From the NCBI GenBank assembly GCA_903869185.1, contig CAIPYC010000092.1, positions 1-64,000 on the forward strand: a stretch of 64,000 nt of DNA, in the 5' to 3' direction. This document shows positions 37,537 to 48,956 of this stretch, piece by piece. How positions within the stretch are numbered: position 1 is the first letter of the stretch; each line of letters starts with the position of its first letter. The DNA is from an uncultured cyanobacterium (GTDB lineage Bacteria; Cyanobacteriota; Cyanobacteriia; Cyanobacteriales; Microcystaceae). A program made the translations under genes and the position numbers. The notes beneath the pieces are model-generated. The model was given only the letters and a program-made list of their open reading frames with translations, ran no database searches and was not told where the DNA came from.

Positions 37537-38832
37537 TCAAGAAAATGGCAAGTTTTTGTGGGTAAAAGCCTTAGCATGTTGGCCAATATAATCAGCCACT
37601 ATATGCCCATTTCCCACCAATTGATATTTGTAAGTAACTAGACCATCGAGTCCTACCGGTCCACGCGGTGGCATTTTTTGGGTACTAATACCAACTTCAG
37701 CTCCAAATCCGTAACGGAATCCGTCAGCAAATCTGGTAGAACAATTAGCAAAAACTCCAGCTGCATCAACCTGGGAAAAGAATAAGTCGATAGATTCTTG
37801 ATTTTGACTGACGATCGCTTCTGTATGTCGAGAACCGTAGGCATTGATATGTTCTATAGCTTCTTGGAGAGAATCCACAATCTTGATAGAGATGATCAGA
37901 TCGCTGTATTCAGTTGACCAATCTTCTTTGGTAGCTGGGATTGCCTCAATAATTTGACAGACTCTTTCATCTCCCCGTAGTTCGACCTGTTTTTGGCGTA
38001 GCGCATCCCCCATACGCGCGAGCAGATAAGGTGCGATCTCCTGGTGAATTAAAAGCGTTTCAATGGCATTGCAGCCCGAAGGATATTGTGTCTTGGCATC
38101 TACTGCAATATCAATGGACCTCTTGGGATCTGCTTCTTTATCAATGTAGAGATGACAGATTCCATCGGCATGCCCTAGTACTGGTATATGGGTATTGTCC
38201 TGAACATATCTAACAAAGGAGTTGGAGCCCCTGGGAATGATTAAATCCAGATACTTGTCTAGACTCAATAAGGAGCCTATCTCTTCCCTGGTGGTCAATA
38301 TCTGTACTAAATCAGACGGGATTTCACTCTGCTCCAAGGCTTGTTTGATCAGCTTCACCAGTGTCTGACAGGTGTTGGTTGCCTCCTTGCCTGCCTTGAG
38401 AATAACTCCATTGCTGGATTTAATGGCTAAGGATGTAATCTGTATCAAGGCTTCTGGCCTGGCTTCGAAAATCACCCCTAGCACTCCAAGTGGAGTCGAA
38501 ATCCTTTTTAAGATCAAGCCATTATCTAATTCCCGATGAAGCTCAATTCTGCCTACAGGATCATCGAGCTCAATAAGATCGTAGATACCATTAATAGCAT
38601 CTTTGAGTTTGCTATCTCCCAATTTGAGGCGCTCATAGAGTGCATTGGGTATTTTACCCTTAGACTCTTGGCAGTCCAACAAATTTGCTGAGACAATTTC
38701 CTCGGAGTTATTTCGTAACTCCTGAGCAATTTTAGAGAGAGCATGATTCCTACACTCTGTGCTCGAATGTCCAGCTATATAGAGGGCAGATTGCTTGGCC
38801 CTATCGGCCATTTCCAATACTGAAAGCGACAC
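37537..38832 (-). CDS. proA: Gamma-glutamyl phosphate reductase
   Basis: The NADPH-dependent second step of proline synthesis, making glutamate-5-semialdehyde. The 431 residues show the aldehyde-dehydrogenase fold typical of Pro[11 protein letters not shown] near 120, I-P-R-G-S-N-S-F near 200, G-H-A-D-G-I-C-H near 222, and the catalytic cysteine in Y-P-S-G-C-N-A-I-E near 255. It lies 26 nt after the tRNA-His gene on the same strand and could be co-transcribed with it. The proline catabolic putA is 3.3 kb away. Confidence 0.95.
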   Translation of the reverse strand: MSLSVLEMADRAKQSALYIAGHSSTECRNHALSKIAQELRNNSEEIVSANLLDCQESKGKIPNALYERLKLGDSKLKDAINGIYDLIELDDPVGRIELHRELDNGLILKRISTPLGVLGVIFEARPEALIQITSLAIKSSNGVILKAGKEATNTCQTLVKLIKQALEQSEIPSDLVQILTTREEIGSLLSLDKYLDLIIPRGSNSFVRYVQDNTHIPVLGHADGICHLYIDKEADPKRSIDIAVDAKTQYPSGCNAIETLLIHQEIAPYLLARMGDALRQKQVELRGDERVCQIIEAIPATKEDWSTEYSDLIISIKIVDSLQEAIEHINAYGSRHTEAIVSQNQESIDLFFSQVDAAGVFANCSTRFADGFRYGFGAEVGISTQKMPPRGPVGLDGLVTYKYQLVGNGHIVADYIGQHAKAFTHKNLPFS

Positions 38833-38858
38833 TTTATATATTTAATCTAGATTTAAAG

Positions 38859-38932
38859 GGCGAACGATGGGACTTGAACCCACGGATAATGGTACCACAA
38901 ACCACCGCCTTAACCACTTGGCTACGCTCGCC
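38859..38932 (-). tRNA. tRNA-His (GTG)
   Basis: A 74-nt cloverleaf on the minus strand. The acceptor stem has eight pairs (GGCGAGCG with CGTTCGCC), including the extra G at position -1 opposite C73 that marks tRNA-His. The anticodon loop is TTGTGGT, with anticodon GTG at 38896-38898, and the T-arm carries GTTCAAG. CCA is not encoded. Confidence 0.96.
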
Positions 38933-39001
38933 ATATATAATGACTGAAACAGATTCTAACATAAAGTCTTTTCAAATGCACATAGTCAACTGATAAATTT
39001 T

Positions 39002-39370
39002 ATGAAATCATTGCTGTTCAACTGCGTCACTGCTCTGTCAATAGGATTTATCGGTTGTCTCTGTTTAACCAATCCAGGACAGGAAGATTACCAGGATTAC
39101 GCAACAGATCAGATTGTTTTTTATGTAAAAGATAAGATCTGCTCAGAGCGGGGAAGTGCTATTTTTTTGCGGCGCTATTGTCATACGCTGGTAGATACTA
39201 GTCGCAAACAATTGGTTCGTTTTCTCTCACAAAAAACGCAGAGACATAACTATCTTCTCTTTAGTGTGTATAGCACCGATATACTATTGCCCGGTATTTT
39301 ACCGAGGTTTCAATTTAAAACTATAGGGATATTGGAAAATTTTTATATCTTCGAATCAGATCAGATCTAA
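39002..39370 (+). CDS. DUF4359 family protein
   Basis: A 122-residue cyanobacterial protein of unknown function. An N-terminal membrane or signal segment (residues 4-23) is followed by T-N-P-G-Q-E-D-Y-Q-D-Y-A-T, the hallmark of DUF4359, then two conserved cysteines, R-R-Y-C and a C-terminal F-S-V-Y-S-T-D and T-I-G-I-L-E-N-F-Y segment. It is likely exported or membrane-anchored on the periplasmic side. It precedes the cupin gene by 34 nt. Confidence 0.85.
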   Translation: MKSLLFNCVTALSIGFIGCLCLTNPGQEDYQDYATDQIVFYVKDKICSERGSAIFLRRYCHTLVDTSRKQLVRFLSQKTQRHNYLLFSVYSTDILLPGILPRFQFKTIGILENFYIFESDQI

Positions 39371-39404
39371 ACTTGAAATCTAAACCTAGAAAAACCCAAA
39401 AACA

Positions 39405-39773
39405 ATGGAAGAGCCAACTAATTCGCAGCAATCAGAACAACATGATCTTACCAGAACGCCGCCTTGGGGATCAGTAACAGTACTGGAACAGGGAGAGCGC
39501 TACAGAATTAATCGAATTGTTGTCAGACCTGGACAGCATATAACCACACAGTTACACTATCACAGGAGTGAACATTGGATTGTTGTCTCAGGAACCGCCA
39601 AAGTCATATGTGATGGAAAAGAAACATTAATGATGCATAATCAGTCTACTTATGTACCTATGAACACCTCTCACCGATTGGAAAATCCGGGCGTGATTCC
39701 TTTAGTAATGATTGAAGTACAAAATGGTGAATACCTAGGGGATGATGATATCGTCCGTTTTGCTGAAAATTAA
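39405..39773 (+). CDS. Cupin, mannose-6-phosphate isomerase type II-like
   Basis: A 122-residue single cupin domain. P-W-G-S-V-T-V-L near 20, R-P-G-Q-H-I-T-T-Q-L-H-Y-H-R-S-E-H-W (histidine metal ligands) near 42-59, and H-R-L-E-N-P-G near 92 match the C-terminal isomerase domain of GDP-mannose pyrophosphorylase/phosphomannose isomerase proteins. Stand-alone copies are common in cyanobacteria and may isomerise mannose-6-phosphate, but activity cannot be judged here. Confidence 0.85.
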   Translation: MEEPTNSQQSEQHDLTRTPPWGSVTVLEQGERYRINRIVVRPGQHITTQLHYHRSEHWIVVSGTAKVICDGKETLMMHNQSTYVPMNTSHRLENPGVIPLVMIEVQNGEYLGDDDIVRFAEN

Positions 39774-39802
39774 GAAATAAATTATCTAAAACTGGTTGAG
39801 AA

Positions 39803-40267
39803 ATGTCAGCTTTGACTCGTACCAAAAATTCCAATACTCGTCGTGTAAAAACCTATAACAAGGTATCGCCAGCCAAAGTCACCCCGCTTGTTCAGCCTTC
39901 TGTATCTGATATGTTAAAAACCCTGATCAAATTTGAGAGAGCTTCTTTGGTGATAATGCTCAGCTTGGTTGGTGCTGTTCTATCTCTTTATGCTTCGGCA
40001 GTTTATACTCCAAAGACTTGGAGCAAAGAGTACAGAAAGCTGGAAAGGCTTCAAGCTGAAGAGAGAAACTTGATAAACAAGAACGAGATGCTAAAAAATC
40101 ACCTAGCCCAACTGGCGCAGAGTCCGGCATCGGGTATGGCTAACGTCCAGCCATATCAGTCAATATTTTTGCCGGCAGTCAATACCAATGTTTCATCTGG
40201 TCCAATAAAAGAGCCTCAGACCAATGACAAGACAAAACAAGATTTCAAAGCTCCTATTTCCTATTAA
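39803..40267 (+). CDS. FtsL-like division protein
   Basis: A 154-residue single-pass membrane protein: basic N-terminal tail, membrane helix at about residues 46-66, then a coiled coil with heptad leucines (about 72-105) and a disordered tail. This topology and the position 13 nt upstream of ftsI are those of FtsL, which links FtsI and FtsW to the divisome. FtsL is too variable for a firm assignment; the call rests on layout. Confidence 0.6.
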   Translation: MSALTRTKNSNTRRVKTYNKVSPAKVTPLVQPSVSDMLKTLIKFERASLVIMLSLVGAVLSLYASAVYTPKTWSKEYRKLERLQAEERNLINKNEMLKNHLAQLAQSPASGMANVQPYQSIFLPAVNTNVSSGPIKEPQTNDKTKQDFKAPISY

Positions 40268-40280
40268 TTTTAATTGACAG

Positions 40281-42119
40281 ATGTCTCGTCCAAGATCCCA
40301 AGCAAAAAACCTAGGTAAGCGAACTAAAAACTTATCCTCCAAAACCTTCTATAGTGCTCTAAAGGTCTCTAGTCCACCAACTGCGTTTTCCCGCAACGGT
40401 AGAGTACTTATAGTCTGGGGGGTTCTGGTCTTGGGAATTTTAGGCGTAGGTACCAGACTTTATAAACTACAGATAACCGAGGGAGCGAGTTTATTCAAAC
40501 AGGTAAAAAGGCAGCAGACTACAAGACTCTTGAGTTATGTGCCACGCAGGCCTATTACTGATAATGTGGGTAACATCTTGGCTGTAGATCGTTTCAACTA
40601 CATCATGTATGTTCATCCTAAACACTTTAGATTGCCATATGAGCAGATTGCACAAAAGCTAGCTCCCCTCATTCCTAAGCCGACAACTCCTAAGACGCTG
40701 CTGGCTAAATTCAAAACCAAGGATACCGGTTTGGAGATAGCCAAGTTTCTCAGTGAAGAGGAAGCCAAAAAAATCAAGAAGCTCAATCTAGATGGTGTAG
40801 ATTTAGATCCCCAGTATGTTCGTTTTTATCCACAGGAAGAAGTTGCCGCAGAAGTGGTTGGTTATGTTGATTCTGGGCGTCTTGGTCAAGCTGGCATAGA
40901 AAATAGTCAAAACCAGCTATTAACCAGAGCTACTCAAGATCTATATGTACAGCAGGCCGCTAATAGCACTATATTACCTAATACTCTTCCCAAAAAAGCC
41001 TTGAATCTAGATCAATCTAGCCTGCAACTTACCTTGGATCTAAGATTACAAAGATCAGCCCGTTCTGCCTTGAAACAGCAAATCACTAAATATCATGCAA
41101 AAAGAGGTGCGGTCATAGTCATGGATGCCCGGGATGGCTCTATTTTAACTATGGTTTGTGAGCCAACTTACGATCCCAATCAATATTCCAAGGCCAAGAT
41201 GGAATTATTCAAGAATTGGACCGTGGGCGATCTCTATGAACCAGGTTCAACTTTTAAGCCGATCAATGTGGCAATTGCTCTTGAGACTGGAGTGATCAAA
41301 CCGGATACAGTAGTCCATGACGGAGGATCTTTAACTATCGATCGCTGGCCTATTCTCAATGCCAGCAAGATAGGCTATGGAGATATCAATATTGCCCAAG
41401 TTCTTCAAGTTTCCAGTAACATAGGCATGGTAGAAATCATGAGTCGTTTGCCCAAAGATACTTTCTATGAAGAATTAAAAAAATTGGGTATAGGGGAGAA
41501 AGTAGGAATAGATTTGCCTGGAGAGGTAGCCAGTCACCTCAAGGATAAAAAATCGTTTATGGCCAACTCTATAGAATCTGCAACAGCATCCTTTGGCCAG
41601 GGATTTTCCCTAACTCCTGTCAAGTTATTACAACTTCATGCTGCTCTTGCCAATGGTGGAAACCTAGTAACTCCCCATCTTATCAGAGGAATAGTTGATG
41701 CCAATGGTAAACTTCAATGGCAACCTAGCCTCAATATAATTCCCAATGTCTTTAAATCCGATGTGGCCCATAAGGTCGTTGAAATGATGGAAACTGTAGT
41801 TACCCAAGGATCTGGTACAGCGGCCTATATACCCAACTACCGTATTGCAGGGAAGACCGGCACCGCTCAAAAAGCTCGCTCTAGAGGAGGGTACATTCCT
41901 AACGCAAAAAACACAAGTTTTGTGGCTATTCTGCCTGTTGAGGCACCAAAATACGTAGTCCTGGTATTACTGGATGAACCACAGGGGGCAAATACCTTCG
42001 GTTCTACCGTAGCGGCTCCAGTTGCCAAATCTGTGATCGATTCCCTGATTTCTTTAGAAGGCTTACCTCCTAACCCCAATGGACCTAAACTCAAGGTCAA
42101 AGACGGGAAAAGAGATTAA
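40281..42119 (+). CDS. ftsI: Septal peptidoglycan transpeptidase FtsI (PBP3)
   Basis: The class B penicillin-binding protein that cross-links septal peptidoglycan. 612 residues: one membrane helix (~42-60), the pedestal domain (R-R-P-I-T-D-N-V-G-N-I-L-A near 89; G-Y-V-D-S-G-R-L-G-Q-A-G-I-E near 194), then the transpeptidase with S-T-F-K at 323-326, S-S-N at 378-380 and K-T-G at 525-527. All catalytic motifs are intact. It closes the series DUF4359-cupin-ftsL-like-ftsI and ends 2 nt before the convergent putA. Confidence 0.94.
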   Translation: MSRPRSQAKNLGKRTKNLSSKTFYSALKVSSPPTAFSRNGRVLIVWGVLVLGILGVGTRLYKLQITEGASLFKQVKRQQTTRLLSYVPRRPITDNVGNILAVDRFNYIMYVHPKHFRLPYEQIAQKLAPLIPKPTTPKTLLAKFKTKDTGLEIAKFLSEEEAKKIKKLNLDGVDLDPQYVRFYPQEEVAAEVVGYVDSGRLGQAGIENSQNQLLTRATQDLYVQQAANSTILPNTLPKKALNLDQSSLQLTLDLRLQRSARSALKQQITKYHAKRGAVIVMDARDGSILTMVCEPTYDPNQYSKAKMELFKNWTVGDLYEPGSTFKPINVAIALETGVIKPDTVVHDGGSLTIDRWPILNASKIGYGDINIAQVLQVSSNIGMVEIMSRLPKDTFYEELKKLGIGEKVGIDLPGEVASHLKDKKSFMANSIESATASFGQGFSLTPVKLLQLHAALANGGNLVTPHLIRGIVDANGKLQWQPSLNIIPNVFKSDVAHKVVEMMETVVTQGSGTAAYIPNYRIAGKTGTAQKARSRGGYIPNAKNTSFVAILPVEAPKYVVLVLLDEPQGANTFGSTVAAPVAKSVIDSLISLEGLPPNPNGPKLKVKDGKRD

Positions 42120-42121
42120 TT

Positions 42122-45106
42122 CTATAAATCATTAGCTAAGCCATATTCATAGCGAACTTCAAAACCCTGACGCTGTATATTTTCACTGACATGACGCGGT
42201 TCAAGAAACTGAAGCAAGTAATCTGGTCCGCCAGCTTTAGAGCCAACTCCAGATAGTTTAAACCCTCCAAAAGGTTGTCGGGCTACAATAGCTCCTGTGA
42301 TAGTACGGTTGATATAGAGATTGCCAACTTCAAATTCCTTGGTAGCCCTTTCTATATGCTCAGGAGTACGCGAATAGAGTCCACCAGTAAGAGCGTAGTC
42401 TGTACTGTTGGCAACCCTAAGCGCTTGAGAGAAATCATTGACAACGATAATGGCTAAAACTGGACCAAATATCTCCTCTTGGGCAATGACAGCATTTTCT
42501 TTGACGTCTTTAAAAATGGTAGGAGCTACAAAGTAACCATTGGATGGAATTTGACCCTGAAAGACTAAATTTCCTTCCTGCTTACCTTTTTCAATATATT
42601 CCAAGATTCTTTTGCGGGCCTTGTCATCAATCACAGGACCAATCTCGGTATCAGGATTTTCAGTAGCCCCTATATTCAATGCTGAACTAGCTTCAACCAG
42701 TCGGTTTATAAAAACATCATAGATAGATTCTAGTACTATCACCCTGGAGGCTGCAGAACATTTCTGTCCACTATAACCAAAGGCACTATAGACTACTCCA
42801 GCGACAGCTTGATCTAAATCTGCGCTTTCATCTATTATCACGGCGTTCTTACCACCCATCTCTGCTATCACCCGTTTGAGGTGTTTTTGTCCAGGTTTGA
42901 CCAAAGCTGCCTGGGCGTAAATACGACAGCCAACTTCTCTTGAGCCAGTAAAAGCTATTAGATCAATAGCAGGATGCTCAACCATGTAAGAGCCCACTGT
43001 AGAACCTTTGCCTGGAATAAATTGCAATACCCCTGCTGGTATGCCTGAGGCGATCAAGATCTCAACGAGTTTAGCCGCAATTACTGAAGAAGTTTCAGCT
43101 GGCTTGAGCAAGACACAGTTACCTGCTACTAAAGCTGCAACAGCCATTCCGGTAGTGATAGCCAGAGGGAAGTTCCAGGGAGAGATAACCAGAGCCAAAC
43201 CTCTAGGCTGATAATGATAGCGATTGGTTTCCCCAGCTACATCAAAGTTAACGCCTTGATCTAGCCTAAGCATTTGAGCAGCATAATAGTTGCAAAAATC
43301 GATAGCTTCAGAGACTTCCGCATCTGCCTGGGAAATAGCTTTACCTACTTCAAGACAGATCCAGGCTGAAAGCTCATGACGTTGCTCTTCGAGGATTTGG
43401 GCCGCTCTTTGTAAAATGGCAGCGCGCTCTCTAGCTGGAGTTGACTGCCAAGCCGGAAAAGCTCTTTGGGCTCCCTCGATTGCTGTTTCAGCTTGTTCAA
43501 CCAATATCTGGGCGACTTTACCAACTATCTGTTGAGGATTGGAAGGATTTTGTGAATCAATCAGGTTTTCACTTTGGACATACTCACCATTAATCCAAGG
43601 CAAGTAAGTCATGCCAAGACTATTTTTGACTTTTTTTAAAGCAAATTGAGCTTTTTCTAAAAGTTCTTGGCGAGAATAGTCAGTATCTGCTGAATTAATA
43701 AAGTCTGCCTGAGATTTGCCTGGTTTTTTTTCCACTTGGTTTGCTATGGGGGGGGCTATTAGCTCATCAACCGAACGTCCTTCCAAATCCTGTTTTAAGA
43801 AAGAGCTATTGGCCGTATTTTCCAAAAGGCGTCGAATCAAGTAAGCCATACCAGGCAGTATCTTGCCGTAGGGAGCATAGACTCTCACACGATGACCTCT
43901 TTTGACCAAGGCTTTGGCAATATCATCCCCCATCCCATAAAGTACTTGTAGTTCAAATCGACGCGAGGGAATCTTGAGAGTTTCAGCAATCGCGCAGGCT
44001 TTGGCCTGGGTTCTTACGTTATGTGAACCAATGGCCGCGTAAAGATATTCATGATTTTCCAGTAGCAATTGGGTGAGTCTTTCAAAATTGAGATCCGTGG
44101 CAGCCTTTTCGGTATAGACAGGACTGGTCCAGTGATTCTGTAGTGATTTGATAGTCTCTTGATCCCAGTAAGCTCCTTTGACCAGACGGATAGTGATAGG
44201 ATGCGCTCTTTTTTTTGCCCACTCGATCCAGCCTTTTAGATCATTTTCCGAATCCTGGAGATAACCCTGTACAGTAACTCCAATATCCCTTGTTTGGCAA
44301 AATTCTTCTTCAAGCAGGAGTTCTTGCAAAATCTTGATGGTTAAATTCTTATAGACATACTGCTCCATATCAAAATGGATAGCAGCGCCAAGAGTTTGAG
44401 CTTTTCTCAAAAGGATACGAATTCTCTCAGAGACTTTCTTTTTGCTTCCTTGAGGATCAATTGGCGAAAATTGGGAATAAAAGGCAGTAAGTTTAACCGA
44501 AACTTGCACCCTAGGGATATTCTGCCCATCATCGGCTTCATCTATTTCTTTGACTTTAGACCATCCTTTGCTTGCCTGGCAGAGTTGCTCGAGAAGATCC
44601 AAATATGTGTCTAGATATCTTTGCGCCTCTATTTCGGAAATTACGGCCTCACCCAGAAGATCTATACTGAAGGTTTGTTTTTGTCCTCTAAGCTTGTCTA
44701 CAGTTTTAAAAACTTGGGGAATGGTTTCACCGGCAATATATTTAAAAGCAAGAGTTTCTACTGCTTTACTAACTGAAGCAGCGGCAATCTGAGCAGGAGC
44801 AGAAGTTGGCTCAGTAAAGTTCAAAATGCTCTTGAGCGCTCCAGGCAACTCCACTTGGGAGACGGTGAGGTACTGTTGCAAATGTCTGGCTATTTCAGTA
44901 TTGTTTTTGAGAGAAGGCAAAGTATCAATGAATCTAAACAATTGCATTTTCAGCCCCTCATTGTACATAGCAAAGTCCATCAGTTTCTCATCTAAACGGA
45001 TTTGCTGTTGTACTCTTCCCCAGAGTGATCCTTTATTTTTACGAGTGAACTGCAGTAATTCTCTAGCTATAGTCTGTGTTTGATTTTCGTATTGTTGAGG
45101 CAACAC
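42122..45106 (-). CDS. putA: Bifunctional proline dehydrogenase / P5C dehydrogenase
   Basis: Oxidises proline to glutamate in two steps, using FAD and then NAD+. The 994 residues contain a PRODH barrel (~150-450; L-V-K-G-A-Y-W-D, R-R-F-E-L-Q-V-L-Y-G-M-G and R-V-Y-A-P-Y-G) and an aldehyde dehydrogenase half (~500-990; V-I-S-P-W-N-F-P-L, F-T-G-S-R-E-V-G, and S-G-Q-K-C-S-A-A-S with the catalytic cysteine near 782). No DNA-binding ribbon-helix-helix is present, so it is not a PutA repressor. A terminator (45132-45166) insulates it from ccmP upstream. Confidence 0.95.
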   Translation of the reverse strand: MLPQQYENQTQTIARELLQFTRKNKGSLWGRVQQQIRLDEKLMDFAMYNEGLKMQLFRFIDTLPSLKNNTEIARHLQQYLTVSQVELPGALKSILNFTEPTSAPAQIAAASVSKAVETLAFKYIAGETIPQVFKTVDKLRGQKQTFSIDLLGEAVISEIEAQRYLDTYLDLLEQLCQASKGWSKVKEIDEADDGQNIPRVQVSVKLTAFYSQFSPIDPQGSKKKVSERIRILLRKAQTLGAAIHFDMEQYVYKNLTIKILQELLLEEEFCQTRDIGVTVQGYLQDSENDLKGWIEWAKKRAHPITIRLVKGAYWDQETIKSLQNHWTSPVYTEKAATDLNFERLTQLLLENHEYLYAAIGSHNVRTQAKACAIAETLKIPSRRFELQVLYGMGDDIAKALVKRGHRVRVYAPYGKILPGMAYLIRRLLENTANSSFLKQDLEGRSVDELIAPPIANQVEKKPGKSQADFINSADTDYSRQELLEKAQFALKKVKNSLGMTYLPWINGEYVQSENLIDSQNPSNPQQIVGKVAQILVEQAETAIEGAQRAFPAWQSTPARERAAILQRAAQILEEQRHELSAWICLEVGKAISQADAEVSEAIDFCNYYAAQMLRLDQGVNFDVAGETNRYHYQPRGLALVISPWNFPLAITTGMAVAALVAGNCVLLKPAETSSVIAAKLVEILIASGIPAGVLQFIPGKGSTVGSYMVEHPAIDLIAFTGSREVGCRIYAQAALVKPGQKHLKRVIAEMGGKNAVIIDESADLDQAVAGVVYSAFGYSGQKCSAASRVIVLESIYDVFINRLVEASSALNIGATENPDTEIGPVIDDKARKRILEYIEKGKQEGNLVFQGQIPSNGYFVAPTIFKDVKENAVIAQEEIFGPVLAIIVVNDFSQALRVANSTDYALTGGLYSRTPEHIERATKEFEVGNLYINRTITGAIVARQPFGGFKLSGVGSKAGGPDYLLQFLEPRHVSENIQRQGFEVRYEYGLANDL

Positions 45107-45131
45107 TCTACTACTTTTCTCCTAAATAAAT

Positions 45132-45166
45132 ACAAAAATAAGGCATGAGCTGTCTTATGCCTTATT
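45132..45166 (-). terminator. Intrinsic terminator between ccmP and putA
   Basis: On the minus strand a perfect 10-bp stem, AATAAGGCAT with ATGCCTTATT (45137-45146 and 45157-45166) and a 10-nt loop, is followed by a T-rich tract. It ends the dacB-ccmP transcript. Confidence 0.85.
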
Positions 45167-45265
45167 CAATTCTATTGTCTTTGATAAATTCAGTAAGTCA
45201 CAAAAATAACATTACCCAAATCTTAATTCAAGAATGTCAATCAGAGGTCCCTGCGCAATTTGCTA

Positions 45266-45907
45266 TTATTCTGTCTTACCGAAGCTTGGATCAATTCTGC
45301 CTCTGATATTTTCCATAGAAGTAATTGCTGCCTGAGCTCCGGCCATGATATCGCGTTCCTGTCCACCAAGATATACCCTTCCGAAGCTGCCAATAGCACT
45401 GACCTGTAATATATTAACCAAAGCGGCTTTCTCAGCTTCATTGGCTGCCAATGCAGCATAAGCTGCAGGCTGAACCTCTAGAACAAAGAGTGTTTCTCCT
45501 GCTAAAAGCATTTGTCCACGCCGGGAGCGATTGATTAATTGAGCCTGATAGGGATCTATATTTCGGATGATTTGGCTAGAGACTACTTGTGGCTTAAAAC
45601 AGTCATCAGGATTGGCTCCCAAGGCTGCCAATATAGCCCTTCCCGCTGCCTTGGTCTCTCCTTGTCGATTGGAGTGGATTTCCAGTAACCCGTAGAGTCT
45701 TTCTACAAAAAGTACACCTGGGCGAACGACAGCTGACTTGAGGGCAATATCGGTGATTCGATTTATCTCTATACCAGGTGAGACCTCTATCCATAGGGAT
45801 GCATCGCCAGGTACAGGCAAAAATCCTACGGCAACAGTGCCAATATAGGCGGCATTTTGTGGCTGTAGATTGTCTAGATAGACATAGCTGCGTAATTCTA
45901 CTCCCAA
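45266..45907 (-). CDS. ccmP: Carboxysome shell protein CcmP
   Basis: CcmP is a tandem-BMC shell protein of beta-carboxysomes, forming stacked trimers with a gated pore. The 213 residues hold two BMC domains (~1-105 and ~106-213; E-L-R-S-Y-V-Y-L-D at the start, P-G-D-A-S-L-W-I-E near 33, and [10 protein letters not shown] late in the second). The start is a TTG at 45907, preceded 7 nt by GGAAG; it gives M-G-V-E-L-R-S, as in known CcmP. An ATG at 45973 would add 22 unrelated residues. It lies apart from any ccmKLMNO genes and 73 nt after dacB. Confidence 0.9.
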   Translation of the reverse strand: MGVELRSYVYLDNLQPQNAAYIGTVAVGFLPVPGDASLWIEVSPGIEINRITDIALKSAVVRPGVLFVERLYGLLEIHSNRQGETKAAGRAILAALGANPDDCFKPQVVSSQIIRNIDPYQAQLINRSRRGQMLLAGETLFVLEVQPAAYAALAANEAEKAALVNILQVSAIGSFGRVYLGGQERDIMAGAQAAITSMENIRGRIDPSFGKTE

Positions 45908-45980
45908 AGATCTACTTCCATGTAGTTGATAGTAGTTAAATCTTATCAGAAATAGGGATACAGAAAAATCCAAGAATTTC

Positions 45981-47213
45981 CTATATCAAACTATTACGGG
46001 TAGGATCTCCTAAAAACGGCTTGACACTTTTGAGGCTAGGATCTAGTTCAAACTGCCAATGTTTTGAAAGTTTTTGCAGGAGAAGATCTTGTTCATGTCG
46101 AAGCTGATTGATTCGACTTCCATGGTTGAGAATCGTAAACCAGACAGGCCCTCTCTCTCGGGTGGGGATGACTCCGGCTAATGTGCTCACTTCATTGAGA
46201 GTACCTGTTTTGAGGGTGACTCCGGCAGGAATATGGCGGATTGATAAGGTGCCCTGGTGATCCACTCCTGAGACAGGAAAGAGTTCGGCTATTTTGCTAG
46301 AGCGTTTAGCCAAAAGATTTTCCAGCGTCATCCATATTTGCGTGATCGCTCTGGGGGAAATACGGTTGTTGACCCCTAAACCCGAACCATTTTCCAGGTG
46401 AATCTGATCAGGAGGTATTTGGGCTAGATCTTTGGCTGTTTGCACCACAACTGCTGCTCCCCCAACAGAATCACACAAAGATTGGGCAATATTATTGTTG
46501 CTGTGGATGTTCATCTGTTTAATGATTTCTCTAAGGCTTAAAGATTGATGCCGCAAAACAGGGCTGACTCCAACTAACGGTTGAGCAACGGCTATGACTT
46601 TTCCTTGAATTGCCAATGTAGGTTTAGACGATTTGTTGATTTTAGAAAGTTTAATATCTTTTTTGAGCAAATGAGTAGGCCAAAGATGCCAGTTGAAAGA
46701 TTTTTTTAAGGTCTCGCCAGAAATTTTGGGGTCTTTTTGAAAATTCATTGAGAAATTGTTCACAATTACCAAATTTCCCTGAATTTTTCTAATTCCCAGT
46801 TTCTCTAGGGTATTGGCTAGAGAGATACCTTCTTCCCATGTAAATAAGGGATCTCCTTGGCCTGTGATCACCAGATCACCTTGGAGAACTCCATTGGCTA
46901 CATCTCCAGTACGTCCTATTTCAGTAACGAAACGGTGATCTAGATCAAACTTATTTACGGCGGCCAAGGTTGTTGCGATCTTGGTTAAAGAAGCTGCAGA
47001 AACCGGTATATCAGATTTAATGTTGGCCAATTCTGCCCATTGGGACTGTATCCATATTTCCTGTTGATTGATGTTGTATCCCTTTTTTTGTAAATCTTCC
47101 AAATATTGCTTAACAATTCGTTCTACTTGAGGATCTTCCTCTATAGGTACTGCAAAAACTTGAGCTTGTTGCCAATTCGTAAAGGCGATCATCATAGGAG
47201 GGGTTACAGCCAT
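45981..47213 (-). CDS. dacB: D-alanyl-D-alanine carboxypeptidase (DacB, S13 family)
   Basis: A class C penicillin-binding protein that trims or cleaves peptide cross-links in peptidoglycan. The 410 residues have S-L-T-K near residue 79 (nucleophile Ser), S-N-N near 243 and K-T-G-T near 344, with the usual long insertion between the first two motifs. Unlike typical exported members, the N-terminus (M-A-V-T-P-P-M-M) has no clear signal peptide, so the start or export route deserves care. It is transcribed with ccmP and divergent from atpD. Confidence 0.88.
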   Translation of the reverse strand: MAVTPPMMIAFTNWQQAQVFAVPIEEDPQVERIVKQYLEDLQKKGYNINQQEIWIQSQWAELANIKSDIPVSAASLTKIATTLAAVNKFDLDHRFVTEIGRTGDVANGVLQGDLVITGQGDPLFTWEEGISLANTLEKLGIRKIQGNLVIVNNFSMNFQKDPKISGETLKKSFNWHLWPTHLLKKDIKLSKINKSSKPTLAIQGKVIAVAQPLVGVSPVLRHQSLSLREIIKQMNIHSNNNIAQSLCDSVGGAAVVVQTAKDLAQIPPDQIHLENGSGLGVNNRISPRAITQIWMTLENLLAKRSSKIAELFPVSGVDHQGTLSIRHIPAGVTLKTGTLNEVSTLAGVIPTRERGPVWFTILNHGSRINQLRHEQDLLLQKLSKHWQFELDPSLKSVKPFLGDPTRNSLI

Positions 47214-47325
47214 TTTTAGCTAAAAAAATTTGTAGATTTCCAAAATATCCTTACTAATTATTCCTTATACAACCAAATACATTAAAAGTGCAAAAAATTT
47301 TTAAAGTAGCTAAGGTTTCACCTGA

Positions 47326-48882
<1,557 letters not shown>

Positions 48883-48892
48883 AGTTAGCTGT

Positions 48893-48927
48893 TTGGGCCC
48901 TAAATCATAAAAGGGCTCAATTTTTTT
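48893..48927 (+). terminator. Terminator-like hairpin between atpD and atpC
   Basis: TTGGGCCCT (48893-48901) and AGGGCTCAA (48912-48920) form a 9-bp stem with one G-U pair and a 10-nt loop, followed directly by seven T (48921-48927). It lies 10 nt after atpD and 30 nt before atpC, so it may reduce epsilon relative to beta, or stabilise the 3' end of a processed atpD message. Confidence 0.75.
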
Positions 48928-48956
48928 AAAATTAATTCAATATCAATCAAAATCAG

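Noticed and set aside
45241-45459. 72-codon minus-strand frame at the end of ccmP
   Set aside because: It overlaps ccmP in another frame and shows no independent features.
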